64,000 nt of DNA, taken from the NCBI RefSeq assembly GCF_029338395.1, contig NZ_CP119809.1, forward strand, positions 3,162,001 to 3,226,000, given 5' to 3'. The DNA comes from Halorussus caseinilyticus (GTDB taxonomy: Archaea; Halobacteriota; Halobacteria; Halobacteriales; Haladaptataceae). This document shows, one piece after another, positions 17,715 to 27,712 of the stretch (its first letter is position 1; each line of letters opens with the position of its first letter). The notes under the pieces were generated by a model that searched no databases, was not told where the DNA came from, and was given only the letters and a program-made list of their open reading frames with translations. The position numbers and the translations under genes are program-made.

Positions 17715-18197
17715 ATGCCGGGACGAACCCTGCCCGTGTCGGACCGCGCCACCTCCCCGGTTCTCGGTATCGTCCTCTTGCTCGCCGTCACCGCGGCGCT
17801 CGCGGGGACCGTCGCCAGCATCGCGTTCGGAACCACGACGCCCGCCGAGTCGCCCCGCGCCGCCATCGACCTGCGGGTCGATGCCGACGCGAATCGCCTG
17901 ACGTTCGTCCACCGCGGCGGCGACGTTCTGGACGCGCGCGACCTGACGCTCCGGGTTCGCATCGACGGCACCGCGCTCGACGCGCCGCCGCCGGTCCCCT
18001 TCTTCTCGGCGACGGGGTTCCGGCCCGGTCCCACCGGGCCGTTCAACAGCGCGACGGACCCGGAGTGGTCGGCGGGCGAGACGGCGAGCTTCGAACTCGC
18101 GGGGACGAACTCGCCGACGATTTCGCCGGGTTCGGAGGTCGTGGTGGTGATTTCGGTCGGCGAGTCGGTCGTCGCGGAGGTTTCGGGGACCGGGTGA
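17715..18197 (+). CDS. Type IV pilin-like / archaellin N-terminal domain protein
   Basis: 160 residues. DRATSPVLGIVLLLAVTAAL at about residue 10 is the class III signal and hydrophobic stalk of haloarchaeal pilins (usual form RAVSPVIGVILMVAITV), processed by prepilin peptidase. The remaining 115 residues form a beta-rich head with conserved WSAGETASF and SPGSEVVVVI elements. Start chosen at the ATG closest to the class III motif. Likely a minor pilin or surface adhesin. Confidence 0.8.
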   Translation: MPGRTLPVSDRATSPVLGIVLLLAVTAALAGTVASIAFGTTTPAESPRAAIDLRVDADANRLTFVHRGGDVLDARDLTLRVRIDGTALDAPPPVPFFSATGFRPGPTGPFNSATDPEWSAGETASFELAGTNSPTISPGSEVVVVISVGESVVAEVSGTG

Positions 18198-18276
18198 GAA
18201 CCGGGGAACGAGTGAGTCGGCCGTTCGGGTTCGTGGCTATCTGTTCCGGCGCGTCCGAACAGGATGGTGTTCGTGG

Positions 18277-18408
18277 GAGCTAGCTACAGGCTTGAACCGA
18301 TGAAGACCGCACGGCACCGCCCCGCACCGCGACCGCGAACCTCTCACCTCCCCAACCTCCTCGCTCACTCCGTTCGCTCGTCCCTCGCGCGCGTTGCTCA
18401 CGCGCGCC
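18277..18408 (+). repeat. Dispersed repeat family A, copy A1
   Basis: Starts GAGCTAGCTACAGGCTTG, then AACCGATGAAGACCGCAC, a CCGCACCGCGACCGC-type tract, ACCTCCCCAACC and a hairpin GCGCGCGT-TGCTC-ACGCGCGC (18387-18407). Closely related DNA occurs at 59873-60051 (same strand) and 49606-49712 (opposite strand). It sits between the pilin-like gene and the convergent methyltransferase gene; the whole 18198-18553 spacer has no supportable gene. Confidence 0.7.
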
Positions 18409-18553
18409 GACGCGGGAAACAAAAAACAATAAAGATACGACTGATGACACGTATAAAGACACGAACGGTGAGACTTCGCAGGACGTGCGTCGCGTGGTTC
18501 GGAGCCTACGTGACCGAAAATCGCCCGTCTCCAATCTCGTCCGTTTTTCCTAT

Positions 18554-19180
18554 CTACTCGTCTTCGGGGTCGCGCCCGATGGTCGTGAGCGCCACGTCCG
18601 GGTCGTACTTCGGTCCCATCTCGTAGTGGTGGATGTCCGTGTACCCCGCCTCGCGGAACATCCGGTCGGCTTCTTCGGCGTCGTAGAACAGCATGATTGC
18701 GTCGGCGACCTTCTGCATGACCGTCGATTTGGGGTTGTTCGGCCCGACCACAAGCACCTGCCCGCCGGGTTTGACCACGCGGCGCATTTCTCGGAGCGTA
18801 GCGACCGGGTTCGGCCAGTACTCGATTGACCCCGACGACCACACCACGTCGAAGCTGTCGTCCTCGAACGGCAGGCGCTCGGCGTCCCCGCGGTAGAAGC
18901 TCACCGGGTCGTGCTTGCCGAGTTTCGCCCACGCCTTCTGGAGTTGGTGGACGCTCTGGTCGAGTCCGTGGACGTTCTCGGTGTGCTGGAGGATGCCCTC
19001 GGTTGCGAAGCCAGTGCCACACCCCACGTCTAGCACCCGGTCGCCCTCCTGAATGTCGAGCATCGCCAGCGCGTCGTCGCGCATCCGCTCGTTCCAGATG
19101 AACGGGTTGACGGTATCGTACACCTTCGAGAGGTACTTGTAGAAGAGTCGAGCGCGACTCTTGTCTTCGAGGATACCCAT
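18554..19180 (-). CDS. SAM-dependent methyltransferase (UbiE/MPBQ-methyltransferase-like)
   Basis: 208 residues from MGILEDKSRARLFYKYLSKV. The SAM-binding motif I is VLDVGCGTGFATEG (about residues 49-62), motif II LPFEDDSFDVVWSSGSIEYW, post-motif VVKPGGQVLVVGP. The FYKYLSKVYDTVNPFIWNERMR start resembles quinone/phytyl-quinol methyltransferases, so a role in membrane quinone maturation is plausible but unproven. A TATA-like box (about 19205-19213) lies 29 nt upstream, indicating a leaderless transcript. Divergent from the atp operon. Confidence 0.88.
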   Translation of the reverse strand: MGILEDKSRARLFYKYLSKVYDTVNPFIWNERMRDDALAMLDIQEGDRVLDVGCGTGFATEGILQHTENVHGLDQSVHQLQKAWAKLGKHDPVSFYRGDAERLPFEDDSFDVVWSSGSIEYWPNPVATLREMRRVVKPGGQVLVVGPNNPKSTVMQKVADAIMLFYDAEEADRMFREAGYTDIHHYEMGPKYDPDVALTTIGRDPEDE

Positions 19181-19304
19181 TGGCCGACGGTTAGGACCGC
19201 CAGCCAAATAATCCTGCTATTCGGTCTGCAGGTCGTTCGCGGCTCAATCTTGGTCCTCGAAAACACGTACCACGACGCCGAAAACCGGGGAAAAGTTCGC
19301 AAGT

Positions 19305-19314
19305 AGTATATACG
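19305..19314 (+). promoter_or_regulatory. Promoter of the ATP synthase operon
   Basis: TAGTATATAC lies about 32 nt before the atpH ATG, which leaves a leader of only a few nucleotides. It is the only strong TATA-like element upstream of the eight tightly packed genes. Confidence 0.5.
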
Positions 19315-19341
19315 CGGTTCTGCAACTTTCGGACGATTAGT

Positions 19342-19674
19342 ATGCCGAGGCCAGAGGTTCTCGAACGAATCAAGGAGGCCGAGCAAGAGGCCGACGACAT
19401 CGTCGCCGAGGCCGAGGAGGAGCGCGAACAGCGCATCTCCGACGCTCGGAAAGAGGCGGAGGACATCCGCCGTGAAGCCGAGGACGAGGCGTCCGAACTT
19501 CACGACGAACGTCTCGCCGAGGCCCGCGAGGAAATCGAGACCGAGCGCGACGAAATTCTCGCCGAGGGCGAGCAAGAGCGTGAGGAACTCGAATCGCGGG
19601 CGCGAGGGAACGAGGAGGAAGTAACCGACTACGTGGTTGACCTGTTCGAGGAGGCGGTGCATGCTCAGACCTGA
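19342..19674 (+). CDS. atpH: A-type ATP synthase subunit H
   Basis: 110 residues, almost entirely charged coiled coil (EAEQEADDIVAEAEEEREQRI). Subunit H pairs with E in the peripheral stalk holding the A3B3 head against the membrane stator. First gene of the operon; its end overlaps atpI by 14 nt. Confidence 0.93.
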   Translation: MPRPEVLERIKEAEQEADDIVAEAEEEREQRISDARKEAEDIRREAEDEASELHDERLAEAREEIETERDEILAEGEQEREELESRARGNEEEVTDYVVDLFEEAVHAQT

Positions 19675-21850
19675 ACGAATGAGTAAGGTGTCCGTGACGG
19701 GTTCGCGCGCCGTCATGGACGACGTTATCGAGACCGTCCACGAGTTGAATCTGGTTCACCTTTCCGATTACGACGGCTCGTGGGACGGCTTCGAACCGGG
19801 CGACCCGGTCGAAGGTGCCGACGACGCGTCCGAGAAACTCGTCACCGTCCGCTCCATCGAGAGCATCCTCGACGTGGACGAGGAGGACGCCGGACCGAAC
19901 CGCATCGTCACCGACGAGGCGCTCGAAGACGAACTCGAGTCCGTCCGCACGGAGGTCAACGAACTCGACGACCGGCGGAACGAACTCGAGAACGAACTCC
20001 GCGACGTGGAGGAGCGACTCGGTTCGGTCAAGCCGTTCGCGGACCTCGGCATCGACCTCGACCTGCTCTCGGGCTACGACACCCTACAGGTCGCGGTCGG
20101 CGAGGCCGAGGAAGAAGACGTTCGGCAGGCGCTCTCGGACGCTCGCTCCATCAGCGAGTTCGGCACCTTCTCGGGCGACGGCACCGTCGCCGTCTTCGCG
20201 TACCCCGCCGAGGACGCCGCCGACGACGCGCTGGACGAAGTGCTGGTCGGCGTCGATTTCGCCTCGCTGGACGTTCCCGACGCGGAGGGGAGTCCCGAGG
20301 AGTACGTCGAGGGACTCGAACACGAGCGACAGAAGCTCGAATCCAAACTCGATAGCGTCGAGAACGACCTCGAAAACGTCAAACTCGACACCGCGGGCTT
20401 CCTGCTGGCGGCCGAGGAGAAGCTGAGCATCGACGTGCAGAAGGCCGAAGCGCCGCTCAACTTCGCCACGACCGAGAACGCGTTCGTCGCCGAGGGCTGG
20501 ATTCCGACCGACCGATACACCGAACTCGCCAGTGCGCTCGGCGATGCGGTCGGCGACAGAGTGGAAGTGGACGAACTCGAACGCGCGTCGTACGACGCTC
20601 ACGGTGTCCACGGTCACGAGGAACCCGCTTCGCAGGACGAACACGGTTCGGGTGAGGTCGCCGCCGACGGCGGCACCACGATGGACGACGAGCAACCGCC
20701 GGTCGTGCAGGACAACCCCGGCGCGGTCAAGCCCTTCGAGTTGCTGGTCGAGACCATCAACCGGCCGAAGTACTTCGAGTTCGACCCGACGGTCGTCCTG
20801 TTCCTGACGTTCCCGGCGTTCTTCGGGTTCATGATTGGGGACCTCGGGTACGGACTCCTCTACTTGGGAGTCGGCTACTGGCTCTACAGTTCCTTCGACA
20901 ATCCGGCGTTCAAGAGTCTCGGCGGCATCGCGCTGTGGGCGGGCGGATTCACCGCGCTGTTCGGCGTGCTGTACGGCGAAATCTTCGGCTTGCACCAACT
21001 CGGCGAAGTCGTCTGGGGCGGCCACCCGCCAATCAAGAAGGGTCTCCAGCCGGTCAACTCTAGCTTCGCGCTGTCGTGGATGACCATCTCGGTGCTGGCG
21101 GGCCTACTCCACATGACCGTCGGGTACATCTTCGGCTTCATCGAAGAGGTCGGCCACAACCCGGTCGATGCAGTCCTCGAGAGCGGTTCGTGGGTCCTGC
21201 TGTTCGCCGGTATCTGGACGTGGATATTCAGCACGCAGGCCCAAGGCACGAAGCCCGACTTCCTGTTCAGCGTGTTCAACGGCGACCCGTTCGCGTTCGG
21301 CTTCGGAGGCTTCTCGCCCGCCGTCGGGACCATCGGTCTCGCCATCGGCGGCGTCGGGTTCCTGCTCTACCTCGCCGGTGAGGTCAAGCACTTCGGCGGT
21401 CCGGGCGTCGTCATCGGCGCGCTGGAGAGTCTGAGCGTCCTCTCGGACGCCCTGTCGTACACCCGGATTGCGGCCGTGCTACTGGCGAAAGCGGGGATGG
21501 CCTTCGCGGTCAACCTCCTGTTCTTCGGTGTCTACGTCACCGGGGAGGGTTCCCACGCCGAGTGGCACTTCGGCATCGGTCACATGCCCGAAGTCGGCAC
21601 GATGTACCACGGCCACGAGGTGACGAGCCACATGTTCGGCGGACTGGTTCACTCCGGTATCGCCGGACTGCTCGTCGGTCTCCTCGTACTCGTCATCGGC
21701 CACCTGCTCGTGCTGGCGCTCGGTATCACCAGCGCCGGTCTGCAGGCGGTCCGTCTCGAGTACGTCGAGTTCTTCGGCAAGTTCTACGAGGGCGGCGGCG
21801 AGGAGTACGAACCGTTCGGCTACGACCGGTCGTACACCACGCAGGACTGA
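19661..21850 (+). CDS. atpI: A-type ATP synthase subunit I (membrane stator)
   Basis: 729 residues from MLRPERMSKVSVTGS, which matches the usual R-P-E-x-M-x-x-V start of the subunit a/I family; a start 24 nt earlier lacks that support. The N-terminal half is cytoplasmic and coiled coil; an acidic insert near 320-345 (HGEEPASQDEHGSGE-like) precedes about seven to eight transmembrane helices from FDPTVVLFLTFPAFFGFMIG. The proton-path Arg lies in LSDALSYTRIAAVLLAKAG. Confidence 0.97.
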   Translation: MLRPERMSKVSVTGSRAVMDDVIETVHELNLVHLSDYDGSWDGFEPGDPVEGADDASEKLVTVRSIESILDVDEEDAGPNRIVTDEALEDELESVRTEVNELDDRRNELENELRDVEERLGSVKPFADLGIDLDLLSGYDTLQVAVGEAEEEDVRQALSDARSISEFGTFSGDGTVAVFAYPAEDAADDALDEVLVGVDFASLDVPDAEGSPEEYVEGLEHERQKLESKLDSVENDLENVKLDTAGFLLAAEEKLSIDVQKAEAPLNFATTENAFVAEGWIPTDRYTELASALGDAVGDRVEVDELERASYDAHGVHGHEEPASQDEHGSGEVAADGGTTMDDEQPPVVQDNPGAVKPFELLVETINRPKYFEFDPTVVLFLTFPAFFGFMIGDLGYGLLYLGVGYWLYSSFDNPAFKSLGGIALWAGGFTALFGVLYGEIFGLHQLGEVVWGGHPPIKKGLQPVNSSFALSWMTISVLAGLLHMTVGYIFGFIEEVGHNPVDAVLESGSWVLLFAGIWTWIFSTQAQGTKPDFLFSVFNGDPFAFGFGGFSPAVGTIGLAIGGVGFLLYLAGEVKHFGGPGVVIGALESLSVLSDALSYTRIAAVLLAKAGMAFAVNLLFFGVYVTGEGSHAEWHFGIGHMPEVGTMYHGHEVTSHMFGGLVHSGIAGLLVGLLVLVIGHLLVLALGITSAGLQAVRLEYVEFFGKFYEGGGEEYEPFGYDRSYTTQD

Positions 21851-22038
21851 ACCCCCTCGTCTTTCGCGGTTCGACGCGTCGATAGCACCGTCTTTCTACT
21901 CGGTTTCGTTTGGGAACCTGTAGCACAAATCCCGGTTCGTAGGGTGTGAGACGGCCCGCTGTCCGACTCTTTTGAGAAGCTTTATGACCACTGTAGCGGG
22001 AATTACGACTGTCCGGTTACGAGAGAGATACGAAAACC

Positions 22039-22314
22039 ATGCTCGAACTTGCACCTGCATTCGTCGACGCTGCCGCATTGCTCGCACAAGAAGGCGCCGC
22101 CGCCGCTCCCGCCATCCCGAACAAGGCCGCCGCCGCACTCGCAGTCGGTCTCGCGGCCCTCGGTGCTGGCTACGCGGAGCGCGGTATCGGTAGCGCCGCG
22201 GTCGGTGCCATCGCGGAAGACGAGAGCCTCTTCGGTACGGGCCTCATCCTGACGGTCCTGCCCGAGACGCTCGTCATCTTGGCGCTGGTCGCTGTGTTCC
22301 TCGTCCCGCAATAG
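22039..22314 (+). CDS. atpK: A-type ATP synthase proteolipid subunit K (c-ring)
   Basis: 91 residues with two transmembrane helices: AAAALAVGLAALGAGYAERG and GTGLILTVLPETLVILALVA. The Glu in the second helix (LPETL) is the ion-binding carboxylate. Preceded by a 188-bp gap, long for this operon, with a TATA-like GCTTTATGAC at 21977-21986, so an extra internal promoter for high c-subunit output is likely. Confidence 0.96.
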   Translation: MLELAPAFVDAAALLAQEGAAAAPAIPNKAAAALAVGLAALGAGYAERGIGSAAVGAIAEDESLFGTGLILTVLPETLVILALVAVFLVPQ

Positions 22315-22336
22315 ACCCCCTTTCCCCCTCTTATCA

Positions 22337-22918
22337 ATGAGTTTGGACACAGTAGTTGAGGATATTCGAAACGAGGCCCGCGAGCGCGCGAAGGAAATTC
22401 GTTCGGAGGGCGACGAGCGCGCAGAGGAAATTATCTCCGAGGCAGAGAGCGACGCCGACGAGATTCTCGCGGAGCAAGAACGGGAGACCGAGCAGACAAT
22501 CGCCCAAGAGCGCGAACAGAAGCTCTCCAGCGCCAAGCTGGAAGCCAAGCAGAAACGCCTCGAAGCGCGACGAGACGTGTTGCAGGACGTTCGCGCTTCG
22601 GTCGAAGAACGCATCGCCGACCTCGAAGGCGACCGGCGCGAGGAACTGACGCGCGAACTGCTCGACGCCGCCAGCGAGGAGTTCGAAGACGGCGACACCG
22701 TTCACGTCTACGGTAAGCCCGAGGACGACGAACTCCTCACCGATGTCGTGGCCGATTACGACGGCTACGAGTACGCGGGCGAGTACGACTGTCTCGGCGG
22801 CGTCGTCGTCGAGAGCGAGCAGTCCCGACTGCGCGTGAACAACACGTTCGACTCGGTGCTGGAGGATGTCTGGGAGGACAACCTTCAGGACGTTAGCAAA
22901 CGCCTCTTCGAGCAATGA
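22337..22918 (+). CDS. atpE: A-type ATP synthase subunit E
   Basis: 193 residues. N-terminal half is charged coiled coil; C-terminal half is the globular head-binding domain (VVADYDGYEYAGEYDCLGGVVVESEQSRLRVNNT region). With H it forms the peripheral stalk. Overlaps atpC by 4 nt. Confidence 0.95.
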   Translation: MSLDTVVEDIRNEARERAKEIRSEGDERAEEIISEAESDADEILAEQERETEQTIAQEREQKLSSAKLEAKQKRLEARRDVLQDVRASVEERIADLEGDRREELTRELLDAASEEFEDGDTVHVYGKPEDDELLTDVVADYDGYEYAGEYDCLGGVVVESEQSRLRVNNTFDSVLEDVWEDNLQDVSKRLFEQ

Positions 22919-23976
22919 GCGTGAAAGAGACGGACGGAACCTCGAACTACGAGTACGTCACCGCGCGGGTTCAGGCCCGGCGAGCGGCGCTGTTCTCCGA
23001 CGAGGACTACCGAAAGCTCGTCCGAATGGGTCCCAGCGAGATTGCCCGATACATGGAGGAGACCGAGTACGAGTCGGAAGTCAACGCACTCGGCTCCCGC
23101 TACGACGGCGTGGACCTCATCGAACACGCCCTGAACCGCAATCTCGCCAAGCACTTCAACGACCTGCTCCGGTGGGCAGACGGCCAGTTGTACGAGTTCA
23201 TCGCTCGATACCTCCGGAAGTTCGACGCGTGGAACGTCAAGACGGTCATCCGGGGTATCTACTCCGACTCCGAGAGTGAGGCCATCGAGGAGGACCTCAT
23301 CTACGCTGGCGAGCTAGACCGGCAGTTCCTCGACCGACTGGTCGAGTCCAGTTCCATCGAGGACGTTGTCGAGATGCTCGACCGTACGCGCTACGGCGAT
23401 GCGCTCGCCGCGGCGTACGAAGATTACGAGGAGTCGGGCGTGCTGATTCCGCTGGAGAACGCGGTAGACCGCACGTACTACGAAGGTCTCATGTCGGGCG
23501 TCACCGAGACGGACGACCGAGCGACCCAGTTGTACGTCGAGTTCTTGCAGGCCGAAATCGACTTCCGGAACGCGCGAAACGCCCTGCGAATCGCGCGGAC
23601 CGGCGCGGACTTGGACCCGGCCGACTACTTCATCGAGGGCGGACAGTTGTTCCGCGCGTCGGAACTGTCCCAGTTGTCCACGAGTGTCGACGAACTCGCA
23701 ACCTTCATCCGCGACAGCACGTACGGCGACGACCTCTCGGAGGCGTTGGACGAACTGGAGCGTGCGGAGAGTCTCATCGGCTTCGAACACGCGCTGGACG
23801 CCGCACTGTTGAAGTACTCCGACCACCTCTCGCACGTCTTCCCGCTGTCGGTGTGTCCGGTGCTGGCCTACGTGCTGGCGAAGGAGCGCGAAGTCGATAA
23901 CATCCGTGCCATCGCTCGCGGCCGTGAGGCCGGACTGAGCGAGAGCGAAATCGAGAGCGAACTGGTGATACTATGA
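22915..23976 (+). CDS. atpC: A-type ATP synthase subunit C
   Basis: 353 residues, the all-helical funnel (homologue of V-ATPase subunit d) joining the c-ring to the central stalk. Typical YEYVTARVQARRAALF start and LSVCPVLAYVLAKEREVDNIRAIARG end. ATGA overlaps on both sides. Confidence 0.96.
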   Translation: MSVKETDGTSNYEYVTARVQARRAALFSDEDYRKLVRMGPSEIARYMEETEYESEVNALGSRYDGVDLIEHALNRNLAKHFNDLLRWADGQLYEFIARYLRKFDAWNVKTVIRGIYSDSESEAIEEDLIYAGELDRQFLDRLVESSSIEDVVEMLDRTRYGDALAAAYEDYEESGVLIPLENAVDRTYYEGLMSGVTETDDRATQLYVEFLQAEIDFRNARNALRIARTGADLDPADYFIEGGQLFRASELSQLSTSVDELATFIRDSTYGDDLSEALDELERAESLIGFEHALDAALLKYSDHLSHVFPLSVCPVLAYVLAKEREVDNIRAIARGREAGLSESEIESELVIL

Positions 23977-24314
23977 GCCAGGAAATCGCAGTCGTCGGCA
24001 GTCCGGAGTTCACTACCGGGTTCCGACTCGCTGGCGTCCGGAAGTTCGAGAACGTCCCCGACGACGAGAAGGAGACGGAACTCGACGACGCAGTGACCCG
24101 CGTTCTCGAAGACGACGGTGTCGGCATCGTCGTGATGCACGACGAGGACTTAGACCACCTGTCCCGGCAGGTCCGACAGGAAGTCGAGACGAGCGTCGAA
24201 CCGACGATGGTCTCCATCGGCGGTGGCGCGGGAAGCGGCGGACTGCGCGACAAAATCAAGCGTGCAATCGGTATCGACCTTATGGAAGAAGACGAACAAG
24301 GTGACAACGAATGA
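23973..24314 (+). CDS. atpF: A-type ATP synthase subunit F
   Basis: 113 residues, Rossmann-like small central-stalk subunit: [20 protein letters not shown] and [20 protein letters not shown]. Overlaps atpA by 4 nt. Confidence 0.95.
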   Translation: MSQEIAVVGSPEFTTGFRLAGVRKFENVPDDEKETELDDAVTRVLEDDGVGIVVMHDEDLDHLSRQVRQEVETSVEPTMVSIGGGAGSGGLRDKIKRAIGIDLMEEDEQGDNE

Positions 24315-26077
24315 GCCAAGCAACTGAATCCGACACCGTTCGAGAGGACGGCGTCATCGAGAGCGTAAGTGGACCGGTCGTGACCGCCACTGACCTCGAC
24401 GCCCGGATGAACGACGTGGTGTACGTCGGCGAAGAAGGGCTGATGGGAGAGGTCATCGAAATCGAAGGTAACCTGACGACGATTCAGGTGTACGAGGAAA
24501 CGTCGAACGTCGCGCCGGGTGAACCGGTCGAGAACACCGGCGAACCCCTGTCCGTGGACTTGGGTCCCGGTATGTTAGACTCCATCTACGACGGCGTTCA
24601 GCGTCCCCTGACGGTCCTCGAAGACAAGATGGGCGCGTTCCTCGACCGGGGTGTTGACGCCCCCGGTATCGACCTCGAAAAGACGTGGGAGTTCAACCCC
24701 GAGGTCAGCGAGGGCGACGAAGTGGAACCCGGCGACATCCTCGGCATCGTGCCCGAGACCGAGAGCATCGACCACAAAGTGATGGTTCCGCCCGACTCCG
24801 AGGGCGGCGAAGTCGTCTCCGTCGAGAGCGGCAACTACACCGTCGAGCAGACGGTCGTGGAACTCGACAACGGCGAAGAGATTTCGATGCGCCAGGAGTG
24901 GCCGGTCCGCGAGGCCCGACCCGCCGCCGACAAGAAGACGCCGCGAACGCCGCTCGTGACGGGTCAGCGCGTGCAGGACGGCCTGTTCCCGCTGGCGAAG
25001 GGCGGTACCGCCGCGATTCCCGGCCCGTTCGGGTCCGGTAAGACCGTCACCCAGCAACAACTGGCGAAGTGGGCCGACGCCGACATCGTGGTCTACATCG
25101 GTTGCGGCGAGCGCGGCAACGAGATGACCGAGGTCATCGACGACTTCCCGGAACTCGAAGACCCCATCACCGGGAAGCCGCTGATGTCCCGGACGTGCCT
25201 CATCGCCAACACGTCGAACATGCCGGTCGCGGCGCGCGAATCCTGCGTGTATACGGGTATCACCATCGCGGAATTCTACCGCGACATGGGGTACGACGTG
25301 GCGCTGATGGCCGACTCCACCTCGCGGTGGGCCGAGGCCATGCGCGAAATCTCGTCGCGTCTCGAAGAGATGCCCGGCGAAGAGGGGTACCCCGCGTACC
25401 TCGCCGCGCGCCTCTCGGAGTTCTACGAGCGCGCTGGCTACTTCGACAACATCAACGACACCGAGGGGTCGGTGACTGTGGTCGGCGCAGTCTCGCCGCC
25501 CGGCGGTGACTTCTCGGAACCCGTCACCCAGAACACCCTGCGCATCGTCAAGACCTTCTGGGCGCTAGACGCGGACCTCGCCGAGCGTCGCCACTTCCCG
25601 TCTATCAACTGGAACGAGTCGTACTCGCTCTACAAGGAGCAACTCGACCCGTGGTTCGTGGAGAACGTGGCCGAGGACTGGCCCGAACAGCGCCAGTGGG
25701 CGGTTGACGTGCTGGACGAGGAAGACGAACTCCAAGAAATCGTCCAACTCGTCGGTAAGGACGCCCTGCCGGAGGACCAGCAGTTGACGCTGGAAGTCGC
25801 CCGCTACATCCGCGAGGCGTTCCTCCAGCAGAACGCGCTCCACGACGTGGACACCAACTGTCCGCCCGAGAAGTCCTACCTCATCATGGGTGCGATTCGG
25901 ACGTTCAACGACGAGGCCTTCGACGCCCTCGACGCTGGCGTCCCGGTGGACGAAATCACGGACATCGACGCCGCACCGCGACTGAACCGCATTGCGACGA
26001 CTCCCGACGACGAGGCCGACGAGTTCGTCGCCGACCTCGAAGACGAGATGAAAGAACAGCTTCGAGACCTCTACTAA
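24311..26077 (+). CDS. atpA: A-type ATP synthase catalytic subunit A
   Basis: 588 residues. The P-loop [20 protein letters not shown] is near residue 238; the bulge region and the [20 protein letters not shown] catalytic segment are intact. No intein is present, unlike in some archaea. Hydrolyses or makes ATP in the A3B3 head. Confidence 0.98.
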   Translation: MSQATESDTVREDGVIESVSGPVVTATDLDARMNDVVYVGEEGLMGEVIEIEGNLTTIQVYEETSNVAPGEPVENTGEPLSVDLGPGMLDSIYDGVQRPLTVLEDKMGAFLDRGVDAPGIDLEKTWEFNPEVSEGDEVEPGDILGIVPETESIDHKVMVPPDSEGGEVVSVESGNYTVEQTVVELDNGEEISMRQEWPVREARPAADKKTPRTPLVTGQRVQDGLFPLAKGGTAAIPGPFGSGKTVTQQQLAKWADADIVVYIGCGERGNEMTEVIDDFPELEDPITGKPLMSRTCLIANTSNMPVAARESCVYTGITIAEFYRDMGYDVALMADSTSRWAEAMREISSRLEEMPGEEGYPAYLAARLSEFYERAGYFDNINDTEGSVTVVGAVSPPGGDFSEPVTQNTLRIVKTFWALDADLAERRHFPSINWNESYSLYKEQLDPWFVENVAEDWPEQRQWAVDVLDEEDELQEIVQLVGKDALPEDQQLTLEVARYIREAFLQQNALHDVDTNCPPEKSYLIMGAIRTFNDEAFDALDAGVPVDEITDIDAAPRLNRIATTPDDEADEFVADLEDEMKEQLRDLY

Positions 26078-26080
26078 ACC

Positions 26081-27496
26081 ATGAAAGAGTACCAAACAAT
26101 CACGGAAATCAGCGGTCCGCTGGTGTTCGCAGAGGTTGACGAACCCATCGGGTACGACGAAATCGTCGAAATCGAGACGCCCAACGGCGACACCAAGCGC
26201 GGACAGGTCCTCGAATCGAGCGATGGACTCGTCTCGATTCAGGTGTTCGAGGGGACCGAGGGTATCGACACCAAGAGTTCGGTTCGGTTCCTCGGCGAGA
26301 CGATGAAGATGCCCGTGACCGAGGACCTCCTCGGTCGCGTCCTCGACGGTTCCGGCAACCCCATCGACGGCGGGCCGGAAATCGTCCCGGACCGTCGTGA
26401 CGACATCGTGGGTGCGGCCATCAACCCGACCGCCCGCGAGTACCCCGAGGAGTTCATCCAGACCGGCGTGTCCGCCATCGACGGCATGAACACGCTGGTC
26501 CGCGGTCAGAAGCTTCCCATCTTCTCCGGGTCCGGACTTCCGCACAACGAACTCGCGCTTCAGATTGCGCGACAGGCGACCGTGCCGGAAGAAGACGAAG
26601 CGAGCGCGGACGACGAAGGCTCCGAGTTCGCAGTGGTGTTCGGCGCGATGGGCATCACCGCGGAGGAAGCCAACGAATTCATGGAGGACTTCGAGCGCAC
26701 GGGCGCACTCGAACGCTCCGTGGTCTTCATGAACCTCGCGGACGACCCCGCAGTCGAGCGGACGGTCACGCCGCGCCTCGCGCTGACCACCGCGGAGTAC
26801 CTCGCGTTCGACAAGGGCTACCACGTGCTGGTCATCCTGACGGACATGACCAACTACTGTGAGGCCCTGCGCGAAATCGGTGCGGCCCGCGAAGAGGTGC
26901 CGGGTCGCCGTGGCTACCCCGGATACATGTACACCGACCTCGCGCAACTCTACGAGCGCGCAGGTCGTATCGAGGGTCGAGAGGGTTCGGTCACCCAGAT
27001 TCCCATCCTCACGATGCCCGGCGACGACGACACCCACCCGATTCCGGACCTGACCGGGTACATCACCGAGGGTCAGATTTACATCGACCGGAACCTCAAC
27101 TCGCAGGGCGTCGTACCGCCTATCAACGTCCTGCCGAGTCTCTCGCGCCTGATGGACGACGGTATCGGCGAGGGACTCACCCGCGAGGACCACGGCGACG
27201 TGTCCGACCAGATGTACGCCGCGTACGCGGAGGGTGAAGACCTGCGTGACCTCGTGAACATCGTCGGCCGTGAGGCCCTCTCCGAGCGTGACAACAAGTA
27301 CCTCGACTTCGCCGACCGGTTCGAGTCCGAGTTCGTAGACCAAGGCTTCGACACGAACCGCGACATCGACGAGACCCTCGACATCGGGTGGGACCTCCTC
27401 GGGATGCTCCCCAAGGAGGAACTCAACCGAATCGACGAGGAACTCATCGAGCAGTACTACCCCGAAGAAGAAGCCGAAGAAGTCGCGGCGGACTGA
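26081..27496 (+). CDS. atpB: A-type ATP synthase non-catalytic subunit B
   Basis: 471 residues. Conserved [20 protein letters not shown] replaces the P-loop, and [45 protein letters not shown] and [17 protein letters not shown] are typical. Three nucleotides separate it from atpA. A T-rich stretch (GACGATTTTTCACTC, about 27518-27532) follows and probably ends the transcript, since the next gene belongs to a different class. Confidence 0.98.
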   Translation: MKEYQTITEISGPLVFAEVDEPIGYDEIVEIETPNGDTKRGQVLESSDGLVSIQVFEGTEGIDTKSSVRFLGETMKMPVTEDLLGRVLDGSGNPIDGGPEIVPDRRDDIVGAAINPTAREYPEEFIQTGVSAIDGMNTLVRGQKLPIFSGSGLPHNELALQIARQATVPEEDEASADDEGSEFAVVFGAMGITAEEANEFMEDFERTGALERSVVFMNLADDPAVERTVTPRLALTTAEYLAFDKGYHVLVILTDMTNYCEALREIGAAREEVPGRRGYPGYMYTDLAQLYERAGRIEGREGSVTQIPILTMPGDDDTHPIPDLTGYITEGQIYIDRNLNSQGVVPPINVLPSLSRLMDDGIGEGLTREDHGDVSDQMYAAYAEGEDLRDLVNIVGREALSERDNKYLDFADRFESEFVDQGFDTNRDIDETLDIGWDLLGMLPKEELNRIDEELIEQYYPEEEAEEVAAD

Positions 27497-27680
27497 CTCG
27501 CCAACTTCGGCTTTCGGACGACGATTTTTCACTCTCTCGCGCAGAGCAGACGCAGGCGCTCGACGAATGCGCACTCGTTCGTAGCGCTTTCCGGACCGAC
27601 GCGTCTGTCCGGCGACCAGATTCGTCGCTAGCGCCCGCCCCACGACCTTTTCTAGAGGATAAAAGTATGGAAAATAATTA

Positions 27681-27690
27681 ATTTTATTTT
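27681..27690 (+). promoter_or_regulatory. Promoter of the PKD/VWD exported-protein gene
   Basis: ATTTTATTTT in a markedly AT-rich 50-bp stretch, centred about 27 nt before the ATG at 27713. This argues that the inserted gene is transcribed on its own. Confidence 0.5.
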
Positions 27691-27712
27691 ACAGCCATTT
27701 GTGCGGTCGGAT

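Noticed and set aside
24311-26077. Intein in atpA
   Set aside because: Length (588) and continuous conserved motifs show no insertion.
25565-27643. 692-codon open frame on the minus strand across atpA/atpB
   Set aside because: Antisense shadow of highly conserved atpA and atpB, produced by high GC and few stop codons; Val/Leu/Arg-rich product without any family feature.
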